A DNA stretch of 64,000 bases, taken from positions 1-64,000 of the forward strand of contig NZ_ANAY01000036.1 in the NCBI RefSeq assembly GCF_000340965.1, given 5' to 3'. The notes under the pieces were generated by a model. The model did no database searches. It was not told the DNA's origin and was given only the letters and a program-made list of their open reading frames with translations. Origin of the DNA: Nocardiopsis kunsanensis DSM 44524 (GTDB lineage Bacteria > Actinomycetota > Actinomycetes > Streptosporangiales > Streptosporangiaceae). Shown here in pieces: positions 25,004 to 33,705 of the stretch. Numbering within the stretch: the first letter of the stretch is position 1; each line of letters begins with the position of its first letter. The position numbers were made by a program, and so were the translations under genes.

Positions 25004-26554
25004 CAGCTCTCCTGGTCGTCGGTGATGGGCTCCTCCAGGCCCAGCAGGCTGGTGCTGGAGCGTTCCTGGAGTCGGCGTTGGGCGCGGCGTAGTGCGAGTT
25101 CGTCACCGTGTCCGGCGGGCAGCACACGGGACTCGGCGGGCGCGGTGCCATCGACCAGGGGGGCGAGTTCGCGCCGGGTGCGGGTGTTGGCGCGGCGCCG
25201 GGCCGTGCCGAGGCGGTGCGACTCGGCGCGGGCGGCTTCGCGGAAGGCCTCGGTCTGGGCGGGGGTGAGCTGGGTGTGGGGGTGGGCGGTGCACAGGTGC
25301 TCGGTGCCGGAGTAGAACCTGGACCACCTGGCCGCGGCGCCCGTGCAGCTCGGGGGCCAGGTAGGCCAGGTTGTTGAGGCGGATGCCGTCCTTGCCGATG
25401 GTGCGTTCGACGTCGGCCAGCAACAGGTGGCGCGCCTGGTCGGCGTCGATGCGGTGCACGGCGAAGGTGTCCTGGGCCCAGGACTGGGCGGGGGTGCGCC
25501 CGTCCAGGGCGGTGTGGGGGCGCTGGGTGTTGTACCAGTGCGCCCAGGTGCGCACCCGCTCGGCCAGGTGCTCGATGCGCAGCGGCCCCACCGGGGCGTC
25601 CTGGGCCGCGGCGCGGCCCGCCGCTGAGTCGTCCCAGGGGCTGTGCAGGCGCCCGGCGGCGTTGCGCGGACCCTTGGTGTAGCCGGGCAGAGAGCTGAAC
25701 AGGGTCTGTTCCAGGGTGCGGTGCAGGCGTTCGATCTTGCCCTTGCGGTGCGGGGTGTAGGCGGGCAGGCGGTGTACCTCCACGCCGAGGGCGGCCAGAG
25801 CTTTGCGCACCGAGGCAGCGGCGAACTCCAGACCGCGGTCCACCCGCCCGGTGGTGGGGACCGCGCCGAAGGGGCCCCGGTCGGGGTCGTGGACCAGGCC
25901 CATGCGGATCGCGGTGAGCACCGTTCCCGCATGCGGGGTGGCGGTGATGGCCCAGCCGACCAGGGCGCGGGTGGCGTCGTCGACGATGGTGGTCATCCAC
26001 GGGCACAGGGCGGCCCCGCGCGGGGGCAGCACCAAGATGGGGATCTGCTTGTGGTCCAGTTCCCAGATCTGATTGCGGCCCGTGGGCGGGCGGGTCAGAT
26101 GGACCCCGGCCGCACGGCGCCCGGGCTCGCCGGTGCGCCAGGCGGCCTGCTCGGCCCGGGTGAGTTCGCGGGCGAAGGCCCGTTGCAGGGTGCGCAGCCC
26201 CACCGGGGGCGCCCCAGCCCAGCCGCGGACGAGGAAAGCCGGGACCGGGGCTCCGGCGGTGTGGCCCGTGCCGTCGATGACGGCCTCGCGGGCGCGGTGC
26301 AGGGCCGCCACGTTGCCGCGGTAGTGGGCGAAGGCCTCCCGGTCGATGGCGCTCAGCCGGTAGGAACCCCCTGCCTGAAGCTTGGGGGGTTCCTTGAGCC
26401 AGCGCCACACGGTGCGCAGACTCACCCCCAGCCCGTCGGCCACCCGCCGGGCGTGCTCGGTGGTCAACGCACCCTGAGCGCGCAGGGCGCCCAATCGCGC
26501 GATGGTCGCTCGGCGCTGCTCGGGGTCAACCCGGCCCTGGTGTTGCTCCCCCAT
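25003..26554 (-). pseudogene. TnsB/TniA-like DDE transposase with a frameshift
   Basis: Mu-type transposase/integrase. The N-terminal frame (26554 down to about 25325) has an HTH (GLGVSLRTVWRWLKEP) and a catalytic core with Asp in IWELDHKQ, a second Asp in GRVDRGLEF and Glu in HRKGKIERLHRT. Near 25315-25325 the reading frame must shift by +1 to keep family-like sequence: ELHGRRGQVVQV in one frame continues as RFYSGTEHLCTAHPHTQLT in another, ending at 25003 beside tnsC. So the native 510-aa protein is split. It could be an inactivating indel, a sequencing error or a programmed shift; no obvious slippery site is seen. The catalytic core is intact upstream of the break. Confidence 0.8.
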
Positions 26555-26727
26555 GGGCCCGAGTGTGCGCCCTGGCCCGGCGGCGGGAGGCGAGCGACAT
26601 GGGCCGCTTGTGCGAGTTTTGCCTGCTGTGGACCTTGTAGCGGCGGCGCAGGCGGGGCCGTGCTCGGCACTGCGGGCGTGTGGTCAGACACCCGCCAGGC
26701 TGATCTCCCGTGGCAGTCAGGGCTTGG

Positions 26728-27267
26728 CTAGGTCACCGGTGCGCGCTGCTCACGCACACCGACCAAGGCGTGCGCTGCGTACATCATCGCCACCCCGATG
26801 ACGTAGCCCAGACTGTTGGCCAGCACGTCCATGATGTCGCTCTGCCTGCCCGTGCCCAACACGGCTTGGAAGGTCTCGATCAACACGGACAAGACCGGCC
26901 CGAACAGCCACAGGGCGGCCCGGTTGGTCACGGCGACGAACGCGGGGATCGCCAGGGGCACGAACAGCAGGGCGTTGAGGGTGACCATCGCCAAGGTCAG
27001 ATCGGTGCCCGGGTTGGTGTAAGCGAAGGACGCTATCGGGTTGAGCGTGATGTCCGGGTCCGCCCCGAACACCTCCGCCCACCCGCCCGACGGCTGCACC
27101 AACACATAGACATAAGCCACAACGGCAATAGCGAGAAAGATTCCCGCGATACGGCGGGCCATCCCCAGGCGCGGGGCCCCATAGCAGACCGCCACGCTCA
27201 CGACGAAAAACGCCACCAGGGCAATAACGGTCGTCACGGGGTTGACATAAAGCAGTGCTTGCCACAT
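26728..27267 (-). CDS. VanZ-like family membrane protein
   Basis: 179-aa protein with about four to five membrane helices and the VanZ-family ending: GPVLSVLIETFQAVLGTGR, then DIMDVLANSLGYVIG. VanZ proteins give low-level teicoplanin resistance in enterococci; most actinobacterial homologues are uncharacterised. The ATG at 27267 lacks a clear ribosome-binding site, and a TTG at 27276 is possible. It lies inside the transposon upstream of the transposase and is best regarded as cargo. Confidence 0.8.
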   Translation of the reverse strand: MWQALLYVNPVTTVIALVAFFVVSVAVCYGAPRLGMARRIAGIFLAIAVVAYVYVLVQPSGGWAEVFGADPDITLNPIASFAYTNPGTDLTLAMVTLNALLFVPLAIPAFVAVTNRAALWLFGPVLSVLIETFQAVLGTGRQSDIMDVLANSLGYVIGVAMMYAAHALVGVREQRAPVT

Positions 27268-27387
27268 AGAACTCAATCAGCAGGGGAGGTACAACCCGCA
27301 GGCGTACCCCCCCAGACCGATTCTATTCAGCTCCGCCTCACGGGTAACCGGAAGAATCGATTTCCCTGGTCAAACCGCCACGCGGCG

Positions 27388-27837
27388 TCAGTCGCAGTCG
27401 ACCGGGGGCAGGTTGAACTGCTGCTGTCCGGGCACGTCCATGAAGCCGACCACGCTGCCGCTGGTGTTGATCTGCGACCACGTCTCGCTCACGGTCTGCC
27501 CGGCACCGACGTTGTAGAAGGTGTCTCCGGTGTAAGTGTCCCCGGAGTTGTAGAACCCGAAGCTCAGGTCCACCGGCGAACCGTCGTCCTTCACATAGGA
27601 CACACGCACGTACGTGCACTGGGTGGTCTGGATGGACAGGAGGCCGTTGGACAGGATCGTGTCGTCACTGTCCATGGGCTGAGGTGCATCGGCCTCCACG
27701 ATGGAGCCGTCCTCGTAGATGTTGACCTCGACCGATTCCTCGGTGAACGCCGGCTCAGCGCTGGCGGGGGCGGTGGCGGCCAGGGACAAGCCCAGCCCAG
27801 CTGCCGAAACGAGCGCGAACGTCGCAGACTTCTTCAT
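27388..27837 (-). CDS. Secreted hypothetical protein (transposon cargo)
   Basis: 149-aa exported protein with a clear signal peptide (MKKSATFALVSAAGLGLSLA, cleavage near ASA-EP at about residue 28). The mature part is acidic, rich in Ser/Thr/Gly, with only two Cys (CTYV and the C-terminal VDCD), which may form a disulfide. No domain is recognised. The ATG at 27837 has GAGAGGA upstream. Lower GC than the chromosome average, in keeping with acquisition by the transposon. Confidence 0.75.
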   Translation of the reverse strand: MKKSATFALVSAAGLGLSLAATAPASAEPAFTEESVEVNIYEDGSIVEADAPQPMDSDDTILSNGLLSIQTTQCTYVRVSYVKDDGSPVDLSFGFYNSGDTYTGDTFYNVGAGQTVSETWSQINTSGSVVGFMDVPGQQQFNLPPVDCD

Positions 27838-28229
27838 CGTGAGGGTCCTCTCTGTTCTGTGTTCGGCGGCGTCATCACATTCGCGTCATGGCGGCGTGTC
27901 GTATATCGACAACACACCGTATCCGCGAATTTTTCACGGTAAATGATGAAGGGCTATATATGGCGCATGTGGCCGATTCCGGACAGGCACCATCGGCGAC
28001 GCGAAGCGCCCATAGTGCAACTGCCTGGAAAAACACAGTATTTACTCATCGCACTCGACGGAGAGCCCAAGCAAGCATCGATTTGACCTGATTCTCGCAG
28101 GTAACTGTCCTCCGCCTGCACTGACCAATGAAGCGGGAACTCAGGGAAGCGGCAATAAGACTTCGTGCTCGCTGGTAAAACGACCGCCCCCGGTGACGGC
28201 AGCGAGAAGGCCACGTAATCGCCCGCTGT
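27838..28229. other. Low-GC intergenic region inside the transposon
   Basis: 392 bp without a credible gene, between the secreted-protein gene and the end of the recombinase gene. Distinctly AT-richer than the chromosome. It should carry the promoter for the leftward secreted-protein gene. Confidence 0.5.
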
Positions 28230-29186
28230 TCAGCGGCGTGGAGCACGCCGGTTGTACGGATCGTGTTCGGCGGTGACCCAGGCGGAGGTCTCCTCGCCCA
28301 GGCGCACGTACTTGCCCAGGGTGGCCAGGTGGGCGTGGCGGGATTTGGCCTGGAGTTCGGGGGCGCTACGCCCTTCGGCGGCCAGGTACGTGAGCGCGGA
28401 GTGGCGCAGTTGGTGCAGCGTCCACCCCTGACCGTGCGGGTCATGCCGCTGGGAGGCCTGTTTGAACAGGTACTCCGCGCGCGGGTAGGACAGCCGCCCG
28501 CGCCCGGTGGTGGGGTCGACGTCGGCCAGGGCGCGGGCCCGAGCGCCGGCGGCAGGGGAGCGGCGGTCGGACAGGTACACCGGCCCGGTGGTGCGTCCGG
28601 CCAGGAGGCGGGGCAGGATCCGGGCGGTGGGGGTGGCCCAGTGCACGTACTCGATCGCGCCGCCTTTGGAGCGCACCCGGGCGCGGCGCATGGCCGCATC
28701 CAGGTCACCCACGTCCAGGGTGAGGATCTCCTCGGCGCGGGCCGCGGTCTCATACAGCATTCGCCACAGCACCTTCTCGCGCAGCCCCACGGCCGGGTCG
28801 GTGAACAACTCCTCCAGGCGTGCGGCAGGAACGGCCTTGTCGCCGCGGCGGGGCTCCTTGCGGCGCTCCAGCAGCCGGGTGGGGTCCTCTTCCAGCGCCT
28901 GGCGGCGCGCGCAGTAGGCAGCGAAGGAGCGCAAGGCGGCCAGGTGCTTGTTCCACGTGGCCGGAGCGGCGCCTTCCCAACGGGCCATGGCGGTGGCCGC
29001 CGCGCCGGGGGTGAAGGCGACCGCAACCGTCGCGGCGGTCCCGCCCACGGCCGCGTCCGCCAGCACGGTGAGGGTCTGAGCGTAGGCGCGGCGGGTGAGC
29101 GGCTGCTCGCGGAACCGGTCCAGGAACTCGGCGCTCGCCTGGGCGAGGGTGAGACCGCCGGGGCGGGGCAGGGGGTGGACGGTCAC
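28230..29186 (-). CDS. Tyrosine-type recombinase/integrase
   Basis: 318-aa recombinase with an N-terminal SAM-like core-binding domain (about 10-100) and a catalytic domain with Arg in TAARAEEIL, the LHQLRHSALT box (His-x-x-Arg) and a C-terminal HLATLGKYVRLG supplying the nucleophile Tyr. Start GTG at 29186 with GGGAGG upstream. It lies at the right end of the transposon, where tniR-type serine resolvases sit in Tn5053. A role in resolving cointegrates, like TnpI of Tn4430, is the simplest inference. A 13-5-13 palindrome lies about 95 bp upstream. Confidence 0.88.
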   Translation of the reverse strand: MTVHPLPRPGGLTLAQASAEFLDRFREQPLTRRAYAQTLTVLADAAVGGTAATVAVAFTPGAAATAMARWEGAAPATWNKHLAALRSFAAYCARRQALEEDPTRLLERRKEPRRGDKAVPAARLEELFTDPAVGLREKVLWRMLYETAARAEEILTLDVGDLDAAMRRARVRSKGGAIEYVHWATPTARILPRLLAGRTTGPVYLSDRRSPAAGARARALADVDPTTGRGRLSYPRAEYLFKQASQRHDPHGQGWTLHQLRHSALTYLAAEGRSAPELQAKSRHAHLATLGKYVRLGEETSAWVTAEHDPYNRRAPRR

Positions 29187-29201
29187 GGAGCCTCCCGGGC
29201 A

Positions 29202-29309
29202 TGTGACAGAGAACGTTACGGAGTCGCCTCCGTGCGGCGATGGCGGCGCCGCAGGTCGCGGAGGAGCGCTCCGGTCTGTGTGACAGAGAATATGTCATTC
29301 TCTGTCACA
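29202..29309. repeat. Putative recombination/resolution site with 13-5-13 palindrome
   Basis: TGTGACAGAGAAT (29279-29291) and ATTCTCTGTCACA (29297-29309) are perfect inverted repeats around ATGTC, the layout of a tyrosine-recombinase core site. A further copy TGTGACAGAGAA lies at 29202-29213, next to the recombinase start. Such a core plus accessory repeat resembles the internal resolution site of TnpI-type transposons. It could also act as an operator for the recombinase gene. Confidence 0.65.
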
Positions 29310-29365
29310 CCTATCGACAGCCCCTCATGCGAGTTCGATGCTGAGCACCCGGCCGGGCCTCGTTG

Positions 29366-29403
29366 GTGACATCGCGTGTCGCGGGCGGTGACGTTCTCCT
29401 GTC
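29366..29403. repeat. Right-end transposase-binding repeats R1-R2
   Basis: On the minus strand R1 is GACAGGAGAACGTCAC (29388-29403) and R2 GACACGCGATGTCAC (29366-29380). Their outer edges are 23 bp apart, as on the left side. A looser third copy GACATATTCTCTGTCAC overlaps the 29280-29296 palindrome. Confidence 0.8.
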
Positions 29404-29411
29404 GCTCAACA

Positions 29412-29416
29412 TGCAT
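29412..29416. repeat. Target-site duplication, right copy (TGCAT)
   Basis: TGCAT directly follows the right tip of the transposon and matches the copy at 22054-22058. Confidence 0.85.
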
Positions 29417-29679
29417 GTCGACACGGCGATACACCGCTCGACGCGGTTGAGGGCCGTGGGCCTCGGGTAGCCGGGAGGACAAGGCTGAAGCACAGCGGTT
29501 TTCCTCCCTCCACAGCAGGGTGAACGCGGCCATCGGCGGTGGTGGGCGTACTGGAGTGATGCTTCAGCACCGAGCAGGGTGAGCCCGGTCGGTGCCACGG
29601 CGGTGACACCTTCTCCGGGGCCGCCGACCGACGGGTTCAGGAGAGCCGAACACGCGTCACGACGAAGGGGGAAACGAAG

Positions 29680-30099
29680 ATGGCAGCGACCACGGTTCGA
29701 GAGATCATGACACCCGACCCGAGGTGCGTCGGAACGGACGACTCGCTCCAGAAGGCGGCCGAACTCATGGCCGGCGACCGTGTGGGGGCCCTGCCCATCT
29801 GCGGGCAGGACGGCCGGCTCAAGGGGATGGTGACCGACCGGGACCTCGTCGTCCGGGGGCTCGCCGCCGGGAAGAGGCTCAGCGACCCCGCGGGCAGTCT
29901 GAACCAGGGGGAGGCCGTCACGGTCGGCGCCGACGACTCGGTCGACGAGGCCATGCGCACGATGTTGGACAAGGAGGTCAAGCGGCTCCCGGTCATCGAC
30001 GGGACCACTCTCGTGGGTATGGTCACGACCGGCGATGTCGCCCGCGCCCTGCCCAACCCGGCCGTGGGCGACCTGGTCGAAGCGCTGAGCGTCGAATAG
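29680..30099 (+). CDS. Tandem CBS-domain protein
   Basis: 139-aa protein made of one CBS pair (about residues 8-62 and 75-130), beginning VREIMTPDPRCVGTDDSLQKAAELM and repeating with AVTVGADDSVDEAMRTML. Stand-alone CBS pairs bind adenosyl ligands and act as small sensors; many are linked to stress or redox control in actinomycetes. The ATG at 29680 follows GGGGGAAACGAAG. It is monocistronic, with a hairpin downstream. The gap between the transposon and this gene (29417-29679) should contain its promoter. Confidence 0.9.
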   Translation: MAATTVREIMTPDPRCVGTDDSLQKAAELMAGDRVGALPICGQDGRLKGMVTDRDLVVRGLAAGKRLSDPAGSLNQGEAVTVGADDSVDEAMRTMLDKEVKRLPVIDGTTLVGMVTTGDVARALPNPAVGDLVEALSVE

Positions 30100-30461
30100 G
30101 GGCTGCCCCGCGAGGGGACTCCGATACACGGGGCGGGGGACCGGAGCGCGGACCTCCCGCCCCGCTGCTGCGCCCCGCCACCGCAGCGGTAACGGAAAGT
30201 ATCCGCTCACCGGGCGTTCGGTAACGGCCAATTCCGGCCATGGGCATTCAGGGGACGAGGCCGGTTCCGGCACTAACATCATTGAGGGCGCCGGGCCGGT
30301 TCCAAGGACATTCCGGCACCTGAGAAGAGCATTGTTCCGGGCGCGGAGGGGCCACGGTCCCGACTCCCGGCCCCTTGACGAACAACCTGTTCGCTCGGGG
30401 AACGGCAAGCGAATCCTCCCTTTCCGTTCGAGCGGGAACAGATCGGAGATATCGGAGTCCG
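30100..30461. promoter_or_regulatory. Region between CBS gene and SARP gene
   Basis: 362 bp. The left part holds the CBS-gene terminator (own entry) and the right part, which is less GC-rich around 30190-30290, must hold the promoter and leader of the SARP regulator. No gene is seen. Confidence 0.5.
30130..30163 (+). terminator. Terminator after the CBS gene
   Basis: GGGGCGGG (30130-30137) pairs with CCCGCCCC (30156-30163), 31 bp after the stop of the CBS gene. Confidence 0.6.
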
Positions 30462-33452
30462 ATGCACGGTCCCTCTTCCACGGCTCCCCCACCCTCCCGA
30501 CCTCCCAACGGGCTCACGTTCGGGGTTCTGGGCTCCCTCACCGCCACCAGGGGCGGCCGCGCCGTCGACATCCCGGCCGGACGCCAACAGGTGGTTCTCG
30601 CGGCACTCCTTCTGGAACCGGGACGGGTGGTCAGCACCGACCACCTCGTCGACGCGATCTGGGGCGAGAACCCTCCGGCCACGGCCCGCGCCCAGGTCCA
30701 GATCTGTGTGTCGCGTCTACGCAAGAGCCTCGCCGGGGCCTCGTCAGCCGAGGTGATCAAGACACGCCCTCCGGGATACCTGTTGAGGGCGGAGGACGGA
30801 ACGGTCGACCACATGATCCTGCGCGAACAGGTCCGCGAGGCCCGGGCCCGCGAGGAGCAGGGGTTGCGTCAGGAGGCCGTGGCGGCCCTGGAAGAAGCAC
30901 TGTCCCTGTGGCGGGGACCCGCGCTCAACGGGATCGACAGCCCCCTCCTGGCGGCCAAGGCGGTCCGCCTGGACGAAGAGTGCCTGAACGCTCTGGAGAA
31001 CCGGATCAGGATCGAGCTCGACCTCGGCGAACACCTGCGTCTGGTCGGTGAGCTGCGGTCCCTGGCCTCGGAGTATCCGCTCCGCGAACGCTTCCGCGCC
31101 CAGCTGATGCTGGCCCTGCACCGGTCGGGACGCCAGGCCGAGGCCCTGGAGGTGTACCGCGTCGGCCGCGACCATCTCGCCGAGGAGTTGGGGCTGGACC
31201 CGGGGGAGGAGCTGCGTGCGGCCGAGGCGGCGATTCTGGCGGCCGGAGACAACCCCGTCCCAGTGTCCTCCCCACCCGTCCAGCCAGACCCCGGCCCGGC
31301 GGAGTCCCCGGCCACCGGTGAACCCGGGGACTGGGTGGAGGAACACTTCTCCCATCTGCCGTTCGAGGTGCCCACGCCGCACCAGTTGACCGCCGACACG
31401 GCCGATTTCGTGGGCCGGGAGGACCTGGTCTCCTCGTTCGAGCGGGTCCTGGTCTCCCCCGACGGCGGCCACGCCCTGGGGGTGGCCGTGGTGCTGGGCA
31501 GGCCCGGCGTCGGCAAGAGTGCGCTGGCCGTTCACGTGGGGCACCGCGTGGCCGCGGAACACTTCCCCGACGGCCAGCTCTACTGCGACCTCAGGGGCAC
31601 TCGGGACCAGCCGTTGACCGCCTCGGACGTGCTCGGACGTTTCCTGCGCGCCTTGGGGGTACCCGGTCCGACCGTGCCCGAGGACGTCGACGAGCGTGCC
31701 GAGCTCTACCGCACCGTCATGGCGCAGAGACGCGTGCTGATCGTCCTCGACGACGCTGCCACCGAGAGGCAGTTCCTGCCGCTGCTCCCGGGCAGCAGCA
31801 GTTGCGGGGTCGTCGTGACGAGCCGGTTGCGGCTGACCGGCGTGCCCGGATCGCACGTGGTGGAGCTCGATGTACTCACCATGGACCAGTCCCTCCAGCT
31901 CCTGGAGCGGGCCCTGGGCGTCGAAAGGGTCGAGGCGGAGCGGAAGGAGGCCGAGGAGCTCGTCCGTACTGTCGGGCGGCTCCCGCTGGCCATCCGCATC
32001 GTCGCCGCACGCCTGGCAGCGCGTCCGCACTGGAGCCTCGCCTCGCTCCTGGACCGCCTCGCCGACGAACGCGACCGGCTCGACGAGTTGGAGCACGGCG
32101 ATCTGACGATCCGGGCGAGCCTGTCACTGACCTACGACGGCATGTCCGAGCGCGACCGCCGCCTCCTGCGCCGGCTGAGCGCACTGGACGGTTCCTCCAT
32201 CCCCGGTTGGGTGGCCGGGGCGCTGCTGGACGACCACCGCAGGTCCCCCTCGGACCTGGTGGAGACTCTCGTCGACGCGCAGATGCTGGACGTGTCCACC
32301 TTGGGCCCGGGTGCACCGCACTACCGGTTCCACGACGTCATCCGGGTCTTCGCCCGCGAGAAACTGTCCGGCGAGGCGTCCGAGGAACGTACGGAGGCCG
32401 TGGCACGTCTGTGCGGTGCCTGGTTGGCCATGGCGGAGGAGGCGCACCGGCGTGTGTACGGCGGCGACCACCTCCTGGTCCACGGCGACGCGCCCCGATG
32501 GCTCCCGCCGGGGAAGGTGGTGGATGCCGAGCTCCACAGCCCGATGGACTGGTTGGACGCGGAACGGGCCAACCTCTGCTCCGTGGTCGGTCTGGCGGCG
32601 GACACAGGCCTGGACGAGGTCTGCTGGGACCTGGCGAGCAGCCTGGTGACCCTGTTCGAACGCCGCAGTTACCTGAGCCTGTGGGAGGAGACCATCGACC
32701 GGGCGATGGCGGCGTCCCGATCCGCCGGCAACCGGAGGGGGATCGCGGCGCTGATGCATTCGCGGGGATCGTTGCTGTTGAACAGGCGCGAGCACGATCA
32801 GGCACAGCCGCTCTTCTCGGCCGCGTTGGAGGAGTTCACCGACCTCGGTGACGCCCTGGGCCGGGCCAAGTGCAACCGCGCGCTCGCCTACGTCGAGTAC
32901 CGGCGCGGCCGTACCGGGTCCGCTCTGCGCCTGTGCGAGAAGGCGTTGGAGGACTTCCGTGACCTCGGTGACCCCGTGGGGCAGGGCCACACCCTGCTCC
33001 TGAACGGACAGGCACTACTGGCCTGCGGGTGGGCTGACGAGGCCTGGGTTCCCCTGGAGGAGGCCCTGTCCTGCTACGAGGCCTGTGGGGACGGTCGCGG
33101 ACGGGCCCAGATCCTGCGGACCATGTCCTCGGCCCTGCAGGAGTCGGGCGAACACGACTGGGCGGAGCAGTTGCTCTGCGACGCGCACGCGTTGGTCGTG
33201 GAGCTGCAGGACCCCATCGGCGAGGGGTTCGTACTTCACGACCTGGGCCGGATCAACGCCGCGGCCGGCCGTCGGTCACAGGCGCGGCTCTTCCTCGGGC
33301 GCGCCCTCGTCGTCCGGGAGCAGATCCAGGACGCGGAGGGCGCGGCCGACGTGCGCCGGGACCTGAGTCTGCTCGAGGGAGAGGACCGGAACGGCGGCCG
33401 GGGCCGGGAGACGGCAGTGCTGCCCCCGGTCCCGGCACCCGTTCAGTTCTGA
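30462..33452 (+). CDS. AfsR/SARP-family transcriptional regulator with NB-ARC and TPR domains
   Basis: 996-aa regulator. Order: OmpR-type winged helix (about 20-105, FGVLGSLTATRGGRAVDIP to IKTRPPGYLL), bacterial transcriptional activation domain (about 110-255), NB-ARC ATPase with P-loop GRPGVGKSALAV near residue 347 and VLIVLDDAA as Walker B, then TPR-like helices from about 700 to the end. The ATG at 30462 is chosen for GGAG 5 bases upstream; a TTG at 30375 extends the frame without support. SARPs of this size switch on antibiotic clusters. It directly precedes the carrier-protein cluster on the same strand and is the likely pathway activator, responding to a nucleotide or other signal through NB-ARC. 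Confidence 0.93.
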   Translation: MHGPSSTAPPPSRPPNGLTFGVLGSLTATRGGRAVDIPAGRQQVVLAALLLEPGRVVSTDHLVDAIWGENPPATARAQVQICVSRLRKSLAGASSAEVIKTRPPGYLLRAEDGTVDHMILREQVREARAREEQGLRQEAVAALEEALSLWRGPALNGIDSPLLAAKAVRLDEECLNALENRIRIELDLGEHLRLVGELRSLASEYPLRERFRAQLMLALHRSGRQAEALEVYRVGRDHLAEELGLDPGEELRAAEAAILAAGDNPVPVSSPPVQPDPGPAESPATGEPGDWVEEHFSHLPFEVPTPHQLTADTADFVGREDLVSSFERVLVSPDGGHALGVAVVLGRPGVGKSALAVHVGHRVAAEHFPDGQLYCDLRGTRDQPLTASDVLGRFLRALGVPGPTVPEDVDERAELYRTVMAQRRVLIVLDDAATERQFLPLLPGSSSCGVVVTSRLRLTGVPGSHVVELDVLTMDQSLQLLERALGVERVEAERKEAEELVRTVGRLPLAIRIVAARLAARPHWSLASLLDRLADERDRLDELEHGDLTIRASLSLTYDGMSERDRRLLRRLSALDGSSIPGWVAGALLDDHRRSPSDLVETLVDAQMLDVSTLGPGAPHYRFHDVIRVFAREKLSGEASEERTEAVARLCGAWLAMAEEAHRRVYGGDHLLVHGDAPRWLPPGKVVDAELHSPMDWLDAERANLCSVVGLAADTGLDEVCWDLASSLVTLFERRSYLSLWEETIDRAMAASRSAGNRRGIAALMHSRGSLLLNRREHDQAQPLFSAALEEFTDLGDALGRAKCNRALAYVEYRRGRTGSALRLCEKALEDFRDLGDPVGQGHTLLLNGQALLACGWADEAWVPLEEALSCYEACGDGRGRAQILRTMSSALQESGEHDWAEQLLCDAHALVVELQDPIGEGFVLHDLGRINAAAGRRSQARLFLGRALVVREQIQDAEGAADVRRDLSLLEGEDRNGGRGRETAVLPPVPAPVQF

Positions 33453-33474
33453 CCTCCGTGGTCGGGATCCGTTC

Positions 33475-33705
33475 CTAGCCCCACGGGTCGGACTCCGGAA
33501 CGCTCTGCCCCCACGGATCGGACTCCGAAGCGTCCTCGGGCCCCGGCACGCTCTGCCCCCACGGATCGGACTCCGAAGCGGACGCGGCGCCGGCGGCCCC
33601 CGGGAGGGCCTGCGCCTCCTCCTCGGCTGCCGCGGGCGCCGCTGAGACGAAAGCGAGTGCAGCCACGGAGAAGACCACGGTTGCAATGTTCTTCGTTCCA
33701 CGCAT
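33475..33705 (-). CDS. Small secreted peptide with three SDPWG repeats
   Basis: 76-aa precursor. The ATG at 33705 has GAGAGG 8 bases upstream. A signal peptide (MRGTKNIATVVFSVAALAFV, cleavage after AAPAAA near residue 27) leads to a short acidic mature part. That part has SESDPWGQSVP at 44-54 and 60-70 and a third copy, ESDPWG, that forms the exact C-terminus (71-76). The repeats are also near identical in DNA. It may be a processed signal, a substrate for modification or a surface peptide. It is divergent from the carrier-protein operon and convergent with the SARP gene. I know of no characterised homologue. Confidence 0.75.
   Translation of the reverse strand: MRGTKNIATVVFSVAALAFVSAAPAAAEEEAQALPGAAGAASASESDPWGQSVPGPEDASESDPWGQSVPESDPWG

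Larger units (their letters stand above)
22059..29411 (-). mobile_element. Tn7/Tn5053-like transposon, 7353 bp, with intact ends
   Basis: The left end reads TGTTGAATGACAG and the right end, read inward on the other strand, TGTTGAGCGACAG. Both are followed by GTCAC at the same distance, giving a 24-bp imperfect terminal inverted repeat with TGT...ACA tips. TGCAT flanks both ends. Sub-terminal GACA-N7-GTCAC repeats are spaced 23 bp apart. All genes read leftward: tyrosine recombinase, secreted protein, VanZ-like protein, DDE transposase (frameshifted), TnsC-like ATPase, a 463-aa protein and an HTH protein whose stop codon lies inside the left terminal repeat. The insertion sits between a transporter gene and a CBS gene and interrupts no ORF that I can see. 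Confidence 0.88.

Noticed and set aside
22075..29309. TGTG...CACA ends first considered as the transposon boundaries
   Set aside because: No matching target duplication at these positions; ends at 22059 and 29411 share TGTTGA tips and a TGCAT duplication.
33475..33600. Direct DNA repeats looked like a short CRISPR-type array
   Set aside because: The repeats are in frame, encode SDPWG units in a signal-peptide ORF, and have no regular spacers or cas genes.
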